A DNA stretch of 47,094 nt from Reyranella soli. Its GTDB lineage: Bacteria > Pseudomonadota > Alphaproteobacteria > Reyranellales > Reyranellaceae. Location of the stretch: assembly GCF_007992495.1 (NCBI RefSeq), contig NZ_BKAJ01000112.1, forward strand, positions 1 through 47,094. The letters are read 5' to 3'. Within the stretch, counting starts at the first letter, position 1. Every line of letters begins with the position of its first letter. The notes beneath the pieces were generated by a model, which was given only the letters and a program-made list of their open reading frames with translations, had not been told where the DNA came from and made no database searches. The translations under genes and the position numbers were made by a program. This document shows positions 8,503-16,335 of this stretch, one piece after another.

Positions 8503-10230
8503 CTACCAGCCGAGCGCGTAGCCGGGTCGCCTCGGATCGGCTCCACCGACCAGAATGCCGGTTTTCATGTCTTTGACGATCGTGCAGACGGCGCCAGCCC
8601 GCCAGGACCAGTCGGGCCAGTCGACCACGTCATGTCCAAGCTCTCGAAGGCTGGCGCGGACCTCCGCGGGTATGCGTCCCTCGACCTGCACGCGGCGAGG
8701 AAAATAGTCGTGCGGTTCGAAGCTGTCCGGGAAAGAGTACGAAGCGAATCGCGGCGCTTCGACGGCCGTCTGCGGATCCATGCCCCACAGGACGACGTTC
8801 AGGAACACCTGCAGCATCATCTGCTGCTGGATGTCGCCGCCCGGCGTCCCGAATGGCATGGCCAATTCCCCCTTCTTGATCGCCAACGCGGGCGCCGGCG
8901 TAAGCCGGGGACGTTTGCCAGGCGCCACCGAGCTCGGATGATCCGGCTGCGTCCAACTCTGCGAGCCTCGGGTCGACAGGCACAATCCTGTGCCCGGAAT
9001 GATCGGGCCGTCGAAGGTCGTATCGGACGGCGACGACGAGAAGACGTTACCTTCTGCGTCGACCACGCAGATGTACGTCGTATCCTTGGGGACCTGCGGT
9101 GCCCCGCTCGCTCCGCGCGGGGCCTCGCCGGGCGGCGGCATGCCTGGCCATGCACGCTCACTGTCGATCAGCCGGCGCCGTTCAGTAGCATAAGCGCGCG
9201 ACAGAAGATGCTCCAGCGGCACGGTCACATGGCACGGGTCACCGTAGTATTTCTCCCGGTCCGAAAATCCGAGCTTGATCGCCTCTATCAGGAAATGGAC
9301 GTAAGCCGCAGAGTTGTGCCCCAACGCCTTCAACGCGTCGGCATCGATCAGCCGAAGGATTTGCAACAGCACGGGACCCTGGCACCAGGGGCCGCAGGCG
9401 AAGACGTCGATGCCATTCCAGTCGACGGTGGTCGCCCGTTCGATCTCCGACTGGAAGTCCGCCAGGTCCTCGTGGCGAAGCCAGCCGCCCTGAGAAAGAT
9501 GATAGTCGATGAAGCTCGCCGCGAGATCGCCGCGGTAGAAGGCATCCCGGGCGGCCTGCAGACCGGCCAGCCTCCCCTTTGTCGAAGCGGCCTGTTCTTC
9601 GTCCGCCATGTATTGCAGCGACCGGCCGAGATCCTTGTTCTGGAACATCTCACCAACCTGCGGGACGCGGCCGTTCGGCAGGTAGAGCGCCGTGTTCGAG
9701 GGCCATCGGCTGTAGTCCGCGCGGAAGAGTTGCAGGACTTCAGCCAAGAGCGGGTAGACGGGGAAGCCCTCCGAGGCGAACCGTATGGCCGAGCGCGCCG
9801 CCTCGCCGAAGGACCACGTCCCGAATCGCGCCAGGGCCGTGATCCAGGCATCCGGCGCGGCCGGCACGACCGTGCGCAGGATGCCCGGCGGGATCTTTCC
9901 CTCGAACTCCTCGATGAACACCCGGGGATCGGTGAGTTTCGGCCAATGGCCAAGTCCCGCGATCGTGAAGACAGTGTCGGATTTCTTCTCGTAGATGACG
10001 ATGGGCGCCACGCCGGCCGCACTCACCAGATCCGGCTTGAGCACGCCGAGGGCGATTCCGGCTGCGCAACCGGCATCGATCGCGTTGCCGCCAGCCTCTA
10101 GCACGCAGAACGCGGCGTGGGACGCCGCGTAGTGCTCGGTCACCACCATATGCCGGGTGCCCCTGATGGCGGGCCGGTAGGACGACAGATCTCCGAGGGC
10201 TTTGGGCTTCGTAGTCAGTTTCGTTCCCAA
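8503..10230 (-). CDS. Gamma-glutamyltransferase-family protein
   Basis: The 575-residue protein has the GGT/cephalosporin-acylase fold. Landmarks are EAGGNAIDAGCAAGIALGVL near the start and TTYICVVDAEGNVFSSSPSD near residue 385, whose first Thr would be the autoprocessing nucleophile. A later block reads SVAPGKRPRLTPAPALAIKK, followed by FGTPGGDIQQQ. There is no obvious signal peptide, unlike classical periplasmic GGT. The only in-frame start after the upstream stop is TTG at 10230, with GGAGGTGA about 11 bases upstream. It is the last gene of the Bug-aminotransferase-amidohydrolase-oxidoreductase operon and may cleave an amide or gamma-glutamyl bond of the substrate. Confidence 0.85.
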   Translation of the reverse strand: MGTKLTTKPKALGDLSSYRPAIRGTRHMVVTEHYAASHAAFCVLEAGGNAIDAGCAAGIALGVLKPDLVSAAGVAPIVIYEKKSDTVFTIAGLGHWPKLTDPRVFIEEFEGKIPPGILRTVVPAAPDAWITALARFGTWSFGEAARSAIRFASEGFPVYPLLAEVLQLFRADYSRWPSNTALYLPNGRVPQVGEMFQNKDLGRSLQYMADEEQAASTKGRLAGLQAARDAFYRGDLAASFIDYHLSQGGWLRHEDLADFQSEIERATTVDWNGIDVFACGPWCQGPVLLQILRLIDADALKALGHNSAAYVHFLIEAIKLGFSDREKYYGDPCHVTVPLEHLLSRAYATERRRLIDSERAWPGMPPPGEAPRGASGAPQVPKDTTYICVVDAEGNVFSSSPSDTTFDGPIIPGTGLCLSTRGSQSWTQPDHPSSVAPGKRPRLTPAPALAIKKGELAMPFGTPGGDIQQQMMLQVFLNVVLWGMDPQTAVEAPRFASYSFPDSFEPHDYFPRRVQVEGRIPAEVRASLRELGHDVVDWPDWSWRAGAVCTIVKDMKTGILVGGADPRRPGYALGW

Positions 10231-10231
10231 T

Positions 10232-11377
10232 TCATCGAGTCACCTCCCCCAGATCGACGTTGGATCGTCCGGCGGCCCAGCCCGTGACCGTGTCCGCATC
10301 GCATTCCCCGACGATGGCCCGCGCAAGGCCGTCCGTGATCAAGGGCTGAAGCTTGAAACCGTGACCCGAGCATGCGCTCACGACCCAACCTGAGGCGCCG
10401 ATTGGCCGAACGACGAATTGCTCCTTGTCCTCGACGGTGTAGTAGCATGCCTTGCGTTCGAGTTCCGCGTAGCGCTCGAAGCCGAGGAAGGCGCGGCGGA
10501 CTGACCGCCGGACGGGCTCCAGGTCATCGTCGCTGGCGAGGCGGGGGGCATCCGGATCTCCCTCGCGGGTGAAATTGTGATTGCCGACCTTCATGCGCGT
10601 TCCGAAACGTGGCGGCAACGCATAGCACCGAGACTCCTCGCTGAGATCGGCAATGACCGGCGCCCGGCTCCACGCCTCTGCGAGCTCCGGCGGGGGTGCC
10701 AGGTAAGCCACCGCTTGCCGAGACGGCGTGACCATGCGCTTCAGCATCGGGATGAGGCGGTCGACCCAGGGACCCGCGGTCACCGCGACCACATCGGCGC
10801 CGATGGTCTCCCCGCCGACCGTGATGGTCGCGCGATCGGGGTCGACGGAATCGACCTTCGAATAGGCATGCAGACCCACGCCGCGCTGGCTGAGGAGGAC
10901 GATCAGGTCGGACATGATTCGATTGGGAAAGAGCATGCCGGCGCCTTCCGTCTCGAGCACGTGCGTCAGCCCCTCCGGATTGATCATCGGAAAGCGGCCG
11001 GGGACGTCGGCAATCGGCACCTCCTTGTACGGCACCGCCAGCTGGTTCAACGACGCCAGCGACGGCTCCAGCCAGGGCGTTCCACCGCGCATGAAGTAGA
11101 CGATGCCGACAGGCTCGTAATGCCGCCGCCCCAGATCGCGGAACAAGGTTTCCCAGATCTGGAAGGCCTTCGGCATCAAGTTGGCGTAACCGGTCATGCT
11201 GCCGTACGCGTGGCGGGTGGTGCGATGTTCGTCGAACGACGACGCAATCGGGTTGGGAATGGGCCCCTGCTCGTACACGGAAACGGCATGGCCGCGCCGG
11301 GACAGTGCCCAGGCGAGCGTCAGACCTGCGATACCGGCGCCGACAACGATGACTTTCAACGGAACACCTCTCACCAT
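10232..11377 (-). CDS. DAO-family FAD-dependent oxidoreductase
   Basis: The 381-residue protein begins with an FAD-binding Rossmann motif, KVIVVGAGIAGLTLAWALSR with YEQ at the end of the second strand. It has the C-terminal GASGWVVSACSGHGFKLQP block typical of monomeric sarcosine oxidase/N-methyltryptophan oxidase-like DAO enzymes. In those, H-G-x-K-x-x-P contacts FAD. Such enzymes oxidise secondary or primary amines of amino acids, giving peroxide. The ATG at 11377 follows GGGGAGG at 8 bases; an upstream in-frame start at 11422 lacks such a site. It ends 1 base before the GGT start. Confidence 0.87.
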   Translation of the reverse strand: MVRGVPLKVIVVGAGIAGLTLAWALSRRGHAVSVYEQGPIPNPIASSFDEHRTTRHAYGSMTGYANLMPKAFQIWETLFRDLGRRHYEPVGIVYFMRGGTPWLEPSLASLNQLAVPYKEVPIADVPGRFPMINPEGLTHVLETEGAGMLFPNRIMSDLIVLLSQRGVGLHAYSKVDSVDPDRATITVGGETIGADVVAVTAGPWVDRLIPMLKRMVTPSRQAVAYLAPPPELAEAWSRAPVIADLSEESRCYALPPRFGTRMKVGNHNFTREGDPDAPRLASDDDLEPVRRSVRRAFLGFERYAELERKACYYTVEDKEQFVVRPIGASGWVVSACSGHGFKLQPLITDGLARAIVGECDADTVTGWAAGRSNVDLGEVTR

Positions 11378-11408
11378 CGCACACCTCCCCTTTCGAAAGG
11401 GTCGGCCG

Positions 11409-12215
11409 TCACTTGAAGCCATAAAGCTGCGCCGGGTTCTCTACGAGAATCCTGTCGAGGATCTTTTCGACGCCGACGAAAGAGCAGAACGCCAAGAACA
11501 TCGCGACGGTATCGGGCTGGTCCTTCTCCGTCGCGTGCGGCCAGTCCGAACCCCACACCAGCCGTTCCGGCATCGCTTCGACGAACGCCGCCACCGTCCG
11601 GGCAAACCGGTCGCTTTGCGTGCCCTTCGTATCCGGCTCCAGATACGGCGACGACAACTTCACCCATGCCCGGCCCCGCTCCACGATCTTCGCGATCGTC
11701 GCGAAGGCGTCGGCGTCTTCTCCCTTCGGATCGCGAATCCGGCAGATGTGCTCGAAGACGATCGGCGTCGGCAAAGACTCCAGGATCCCAGCCATCTCTA
11801 CAATCTGGCTCGGGCCGGCATAGACCTGGACGTGCCAGCCGAAGCCGGCGATGCGGCGGGCAATGGGCGCCATGTCCTCGATTTTCCAGGGACCTCCCTG
11901 GATGCAGTTGAACCGGGCCGCCACGAAGCCCGCCTTGTTCAACTCAGAGATTTCGGCGTTGCTGGAGTCCTTCGTCAGGACCGCCGTTGCTCTGGCCGGA
12001 ATGCCGAGGGAGACGATCGCGTCGCGTGAACAGCTATTGTCCGAGCCATAGATGGAAGGGCCTGCCACGACGCAGCGCGCAATACCGATTCTTTCCCGGA
12101 CCTTCGTGTAGCCCCCCACCAAAGCATCCGGCGGATTCAACGCCGCGCCCGACCACAGGGGGTAGCGATGGTCGAGGATATGCATGTGGCAGTCACAGAT
12201 GTCGCGCATCGCCAT
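11409..12215 (-). CDS. Amidohydrolase_2 (PDC-hydrolase-like TIM-barrel) protein
   Basis: The 268-residue protein begins DICDCHMHILDHRYPLW, the metal-binding H-x-H of the amidohydrolase_2 superfamily. It ends with VWGSDWPHATE, carrying the catalytic Asp, and RILVENPAQLYGF, the usual tail. Relatives hydrolyse lactones or amides (2-pyrone-4,6-dicarboxylate hydrolase, sugar-acid lactonases). It sits between the aminotransferase and the FAD oxidoreductase, 9 bp after the former, so it is translated from the same message. The exact substrate is not readable. Confidence 0.86.
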   Translation of the reverse strand: MAMRDICDCHMHILDHRYPLWSGAALNPPDALVGGYTKVRERIGIARCVVAGPSIYGSDNSCSRDAIVSLGIPARATAVLTKDSSNAEISELNKAGFVAARFNCIQGGPWKIEDMAPIARRIAGFGWHVQVYAGPSQIVEMAGILESLPTPIVFEHICRIRDPKGEDADAFATIAKIVERGRAWVKLSSPYLEPDTKGTQSDRFARTVAAFVEAMPERLVWGSDWPHATEKDQPDTVAMFLAFCSFVGVEKILDRILVENPAQLYGFK

Positions 12216-12224
12216 CCCATTCCG

Positions 12225-13427
12225 TCAGTGAAGCCGCTTGCAGGCTTCGACGATGCGCAGACAGCCTTCCTCGATCGCCTCGAGCGAGTTGGCGAACGAC
12301 AGGCGGAGATAGGGCGACAACCCATAGGGCGTTCCATCGAGCACGGCCACGCCGTGATCGAGCAGGTACATCGCCACATCGGTGTCCGTCTCCAAAATCT
12401 TGCCCGCCGGCGTTCTGCGGCCGATGAGTCCCGCTACCGACGGATAGAGATAGAAGGCGCCCTCGGGCTTGGTGAGGCGAAGGCCCGGCGCCTGTCCCAG
12501 CAGCGCCATCATGCGATCACGCTTCTGCTCGTAGTCCCTGACCGCCTGCCGCACGTGCGTCTGGTCACCATCGAGGGCGGCAATGGCTGCGGTCTGGCTG
12601 ATGGACGACGCGCAGGAGGTGCTCTGGCCCAGGAGCTTGGCGATCGCGGCAATCAGCGCAGCCGGCCCCGCGGCGTAGCCGATGCGCCAGCCGGTCATCG
12701 CGTAGCCTTTCGACATGCCGTTGACGAGCAGCGTGCGCGAGGCCAGGGACGGATCGACCTGCACCGGATTGAGGGAGACATTGCCGTCGAAGGTCAGGTA
12801 CTCATAGATCTCGTCGACCATCACGCCGACATGAGGATGGCGCGCCAGCACTCGCGCGATCTCGCCCATCTCGTCACGGCTGTAGACGGCACCCGACGGA
12901 TTGTTCGGCGAATTGAGAACCAGCCACCTGGTGCGGGGCGTGATGGCTTTTTCCAGCCCGTCGCCGCGAAGCTTGAAGCCGACATTCTCGCCGCATTCGA
13001 CAAGGATGGGCTTCCCGCCGTTCAAGCGCACGATCTCCGGGTAGGAGACCCAGTGGGGCGCCGGAATGATGACTTCATCCTGTTCGCTCAAGGTCGCCGC
13101 GAAGGCCTCGAAGATGAGCTGCTTGGCGCCACACCCGACAACGATCCGGTCGATGCCGTATTGGAGGTGATTGTCCCTCTCCAGTTTCCGGCTGATGGCC
13201 TGGCGAAGGGCGGGCTTGCCCCAGGCCGGCGTGTAGTGGGTATCGCCCGCCTTCATCGCCTCGATGGCGGCCGCGACGATGTGCGGCGCCGTATCGATGC
13301 ACGGTTCGCCGATCGTGAAGTCGACGACCTTGATGCCGGCTGCCGCCAGCCGGACGACCTTCTCCTGCGCCTCGATACTGGCCGAGGCCTTGAGACGGGT
13401 GACGCGCTCGGCAAGCACAAACGACAT
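12225..13427 (-). CDS. Class I/II (aspartate-type) PLP aminotransferase
   Basis: The 400-residue fold-type I aminotransferase has the whole motif set: YTPAWGKPALRQAIS, NSPNNPSGAVY near 172-182, DEIYEY near 205 and NGMSKGYAMTGWRIGY with the PLP-binding Lys at 240. Arg248 and a C-terminal Arg in SPYLRLSF are the expected carboxylate contacts. This is the alphaproteobacterial AspC/AatA type, using 2-oxoglutarate or oxaloacetate as partner. It starts 2 bp after the Bug gene stop. In this operon it probably deaminates an amino acid released or imported by its neighbours. Confidence 0.9.
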   Translation of the reverse strand: MSFVLAERVTRLKASASIEAQEKVVRLAAAGIKVVDFTIGEPCIDTAPHIVAAAIEAMKAGDTHYTPAWGKPALRQAISRKLERDNHLQYGIDRIVVGCGAKQLIFEAFAATLSEQDEVIIPAPHWVSYPEIVRLNGGKPILVECGENVGFKLRGDGLEKAITPRTRWLVLNSPNNPSGAVYSRDEMGEIARVLARHPHVGVMVDEIYEYLTFDGNVSLNPVQVDPSLASRTLLVNGMSKGYAMTGWRIGYAAGPAALIAAIAKLLGQSTSCASSISQTAAIAALDGDQTHVRQAVRDYEQKRDRMMALLGQAPGLRLTKPEGAFYLYPSVAGLIGRRTPAGKILETDTDVAMYLLDHGVAVLDGTPYGLSPYLRLSFANSLEAIEEGCLRIVEACKRLH

Positions 13428-13429
13428 GA

Positions 13430-14407
13430 TTACATTTCCACCTTGATACCGGCCTTCGTGATGACTTCACCCCACTTTGCCACTTCGTCGACGAAGAACT
13501 TTGCCGCTTGCGCGGGGGTTGAGCCGACCGGCACCAAGCCCATTTCCGAAAACTGCTTGGTCAGCTCCGGGCTCTTGACTGCTTTTTGGACCTCGGCCGA
13601 AAGACGTTGAATGATCTCCGCAGGCGTTCCTGCAGGCGCCAGGAACATCACCCAACTGGAGGACTCGATCGCCGGTCCACCCGCTTCGACGATGGTCGGA
13701 ATCTCCTCTACGCCTGGAGCTCGATCCTTCGAGATCATGGCCAGCGCCCGAATTCGCCCGGCCCGTACGTTTGAAAGCGCATTGCTCGGTCCGTCGACGA
13801 GCACCTGGATATTTCCTGCAGCCAGATCCGCGATGGCCGGGGCGGAACCCTTGTAGGAAATGTTCTCCATCTGGATGCCGGTGGCTTGCTTCAACATTTC
13901 CGCCGTCAACTGTCCCGCGGAGCCGACGCCTGTCTCGCCATAAGATAGTTTCCCCGGGTTGGCTCTCGCGTAACTGATCAGCTCAGCGACGTTCTTCACG
14001 GGCAGTGAATTCGTGACCAGAAGCATGGTGGGCGTGGTGGCAATCAGCGACACCGGACTGAAGCTCAGTTGATGGTCGAACTTGAGCTTACCCGCGTAGA
14101 GCGTCTTGTTGATGGCATGAGCGGCCACCACGGTGATGAATGTGTAGCCATCGGGCCGCGCATGCGCGACCAGTTCGGTCCCGATCAGCCCGTTGGCGCC
14201 AGGGCGACTATCAACGACGAAAGGCTGACCGAGGTCGAATTTGCTGAGCACCAGACGCGTGAGAGAGTCGGCGAAACCGCCGGGCGCATAGGGAATGATC
14301 CAACGGATTGGCTTGTCGGGCCACGTTCCAGCACCGGCATTGCGAGCGCCGGACGCTACACCGACGGCAAGCGCTCCTCGAATCGCCGTACGTCGATCTA
14401 GCTTCAT
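13430..14407 (-). CDS. Bug/TctC-family solute-binding protein
   Basis: The 325-residue periplasmic protein has a signal peptide with a twin-Arg-like start (MKLDRRTAIRGALAVGVASG), then the Bug hallmarks WPDKPIRWIIPYAPGG near the mature N-terminus, SRPGANGLIGTELVAHARPD, and YGETGVGSAGQLTAEMLKQ. Bug proteins bind carboxylates and amino-acid-like ligands for tripartite tricarboxylate transporters, but no TctA/TctB genes are near. Either it hands ligand to a distant permease or it acts as a sensor. A GTG three bases earlier (14410) is an alternative start with slightly better spacing to GGAG. Confidence 0.9.
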   Translation of the reverse strand: MKLDRRTAIRGALAVGVASGARNAGAGTWPDKPIRWIIPYAPGGFADSLTRLVLSKFDLGQPFVVDSRPGANGLIGTELVAHARPDGYTFITVVAAHAINKTLYAGKLKFDHQLSFSPVSLIATTPTMLLVTNSLPVKNVAELISYARANPGKLSYGETGVGSAGQLTAEMLKQATGIQMENISYKGSAPAIADLAAGNIQVLVDGPSNALSNVRAGRIRALAMISKDRAPGVEEIPTIVEAGGPAIESSSWVMFLAPAGTPAEIIQRLSAEVQKAVKSPELTKQFSEMGLVPVGSTPAQAAKFFVDEVAKWGEVITKAGIKVEM

Positions 14408-14425
14408 CACGAACGATACTCCGCT

Positions 14426-14646
14426 TTACTGTTTCTTGCCGACGCCAGAGAACTCGATGACCGGCGGCAGCGGATCGGGGACCTCGACGTTGCTGCGCAC
14501 CGCGCCGAGAACGTACCACTCGCCGAACGCGGGGTTCCGATGGAGAACTCGGCGGGGCGCCGGGCGAGGTACCGGCTGGCCGGCACTCGACAGGCGCCGC
14601 CCAGATCGTCGCGATCAGGCATGATCGAAACAATATGGATCGGCAT
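14426..14646 (-). pseudogene. Frameshifted small gene in the operon leader (unknown family)
   Basis: Two minus-strand frames together look like one small protein. The upstream part, from ATG at 14646, reads MPIHIVSIMPDRDDLGGACR and continues to EFSIGTP. The downstream part, in another frame, reads FGEWYVLGAVRSNVEVPDPL and PPVIEFSGVGKKQ, ending in TAA at 14426. The switch lies near 14525-14535, by a run of Gs. It would be the first gene after the operator and directly precede the Bug gene. It may be a decayed gene or a sequencing error; no family is recognised. Confidence 0.35.
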
Positions 14647-14649
14647 CTC

Positions 14650-14695
14650 TGCACAAAAGAGATAGTTTGTTATAGGATTCCATCTCTTTTCTGCA
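14650..14695. promoter_or_regulatory. Probable LysR operator, site 1
   Basis: Arms TGCACAAAAGAGAT (14650-14663) and ATCTCTTTTCTGCA (14682-14695) form a 14-bp inverted repeat with one mismatch and an 18-bp spacer. It lies 16 bp before the LysR start and upstream of the divergent Bug operon. The arrangement fits an autoregulated LysR operator/promoter. Nearly the same element recurs at 19300-19345. Confidence 0.65.
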
Positions 14696-14711
14696 TGTCA
14701 TACGGTTCAGG

Positions 14712-15635
14712 ATGATCACGTTGAAACAACTCGAGGCGCTGCTCTGGATCGTCGAGCTCGGCACCTTCGAACGCGCGGCGGCCAAGCTGAGCACATCGCA
14801 GTCGGCAATCTCGAAGCGCATGCACGAGCTTGAAGCATCGACTGGTATCGCGATCTTCGACAGGCGCGAGCGCAAGGCGCAGCTGACCGACGAAGGCGAT
14901 CAGGTCCTCGTCCTGGCGCGCCAGATGCTGGCTTTGCAGGATCAGATCGTCACGCTCAAAGGCGGCGAGAATTCACCCTTCCGCAAGCTCAGATTGGGCG
15001 TGACGGAACTCACGGCTTTTACGTGGCTGCCGAGCCTCGTGTCGGCCATTCGCGTCAACTACCCGAACGTGACGCTGGAGCCGCAAGTCGATTCGACGCG
15101 GGCCCTCTGCGAGAGCCTCGCCGACGACAAGATCGATATCATCGCCGTGCCCGGGACGTTGTTCGATTCCGCGTTCACCTCGGTACCGCTGGCCAAAGTC
15201 ACCAACGTGTGGATGGCACGACCCGGGCTCGTGAAAAGAAAACGCTCCTTCAGGCTCACCGACTTGTACGAGTACACGATTCTCATGCAAGGGCGACGGT
15301 CAGGGTCGGGTTTGTTTCTCAGCAAATGGATGGAGGCGCGCGGCGTGTTCTTTCCACATTCCATTTCAACCGATAGCCTCCCCGCCCTGGCTGGCCTGGC
15401 TGTCGCGGGGCTTGGCGTCGGCTATCTGCCGCGCCAGTGTTTTCAACCCCTCTTTTCCAAGAGGATGCTCACCATTTTGCCCGTCAAGCCGGCGTTGCCA
15501 TCCGTTCCATACTCTGCCGTGTATAGACACGACAGGCCATCGGCTCTGACGTCAACGATCGCCGAGCTCATGCGGGCCGTCTGCGACTTCGATCGTGAGT
15601 CGCCTGCCGAGCCGCTGAACTCGATCAAGCCCTGA
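14712..15635 (+). CDS. LysR-family transcriptional regulator
   Basis: The 307-residue protein has a standard LysR layout. The winged HTH is in residues 1-60 (TLKQLEALLWIVELGTFERA, then LSTSQSAISKRMHELE), followed by a linker helix and a two-lobed effector domain from about residue 90. The gene is divergent from the Bug operon and convergent with the RraA-like gene of the TRAP operon. Because the same inverted repeat precedes its own gene, the Bug operon and the TRAP operon, it is the likely regulator of all three. The inducer is probably the transported substrate or a metabolite of it. Confidence 0.9.
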   Translation: MITLKQLEALLWIVELGTFERAAAKLSTSQSAISKRMHELEASTGIAIFDRRERKAQLTDEGDQVLVLARQMLALQDQIVTLKGGENSPFRKLRLGVTELTAFTWLPSLVSAIRVNYPNVTLEPQVDSTRALCESLADDKIDIIAVPGTLFDSAFTSVPLAKVTNVWMARPGLVKRKRSFRLTDLYEYTILMQGRRSGSGLFLSKWMEARGVFFPHSISTDSLPALAGLAVAGLGVGYLPRQCFQPLFSKRMLTILPVKPALPSVPYSAVYRHDRPSALTSTIAELMRAVCDFDRESPAEPLNSIKP

Positions 15636-15667
15636 CCGGCATCGCCTTAACGTTCAGCCGACCGGCT

Positions 15668-16285
15668 TCAGGAATAAGCGCCAACGTAGGTTCCGTTTGC
15701 GACGCTTCGGATCATGTCCGCTTCCTTTTCGGCTTGCTTCTTCGTTGCGGCGAGGAGGTCCCCGGCGATGTCCGGCGAGAACGCGACGATCCCATCGGCG
15801 TCCCCTACGATGATATCGCCCGGATTGACCATCATTCCGCCAACGCCGACCGGCACGTTGATTGCGCCCGGCCCGTTCTTATAGGGACCCAGGTGAATTG
15901 AAGAGCGGGCGAAAACAGGAAAGTCTCCCACGGAAATCTGTTCGACGTCCCGAATCGCCCCGTCGATGACAAAGCCGGAGGCGCCGCGAGATTTCGCGAT
16001 GGCGGCCATGATCTCGCCGATCAAGGCCCTGCCGTCGAAGCCGCCGCCATCGACAACGATGACAGCCCCCGGAAACACCTCGTCGAGGGCTTTGTGGATG
16101 AAAAGATTGTCTCCCACGGCGGTCCGAACGGTCAGCGCACGGCCAACCAGCCTCGTCCTCTTCGAGAATGGCCGGATGCCGACAGCTCCGATAGCGCGAT
16201 CGAGATTATCGCTTATGTTGGCCACCGAGCATGTCCCCAAGGCTTCGATTATCTCTGAGACATTGGCTTCGACCCGGAATGTCAT
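15668..16285 (-). CDS. RraA-like / HMG-aldolase-type protein
   Basis: The 205-residue protein matches the RraA/4-hydroxy-4-methyl-2-oxoglutarate aldolase family. It shows LIGEIMAAIAKSRGASGFVI with the G-E metal contact, VIDGAIRDVEQI with the catalytic Arg-Asp pair, and VNPGDIIVGDADGIVAF near the end. Family members with these residues cleave HMG/oxaloacetate-like 2-oxo acids using Mg; RNase E inhibition is a side role in gammaproteobacteria. It is the third gene of the TRAP operon, so an aldolase or decarboxylase step in catabolism is more likely than RNA regulation. Confidence 0.85.
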   Translation of the reverse strand: MTFRVEANVSEIIEALGTCSVANISDNLDRAIGAVGIRPFSKRTRLVGRALTVRTAVGDNLFIHKALDEVFPGAVIVVDGGGFDGRALIGEIMAAIAKSRGASGFVIDGAIRDVEQISVGDFPVFARSSIHLGPYKNGPGAINVPVGVGGMMVNPGDIIVGDADGIVAFSPDIAGDLLAATKKQAEKEADMIRSVANGTYVGAYS

Positions 16286-16335
16286 TTGTCGACTTCCTCA
16301 CTTGATCGGGTAAGCAGGGGTGGCGGTGCGGGACG

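Noticed and set aside
8278..10101. A 607-codon plus-strand frame opposite the GGT-like gene
   Set aside because: It is antisense to a gene with full family motifs, and its composition is that of a shadow frame.
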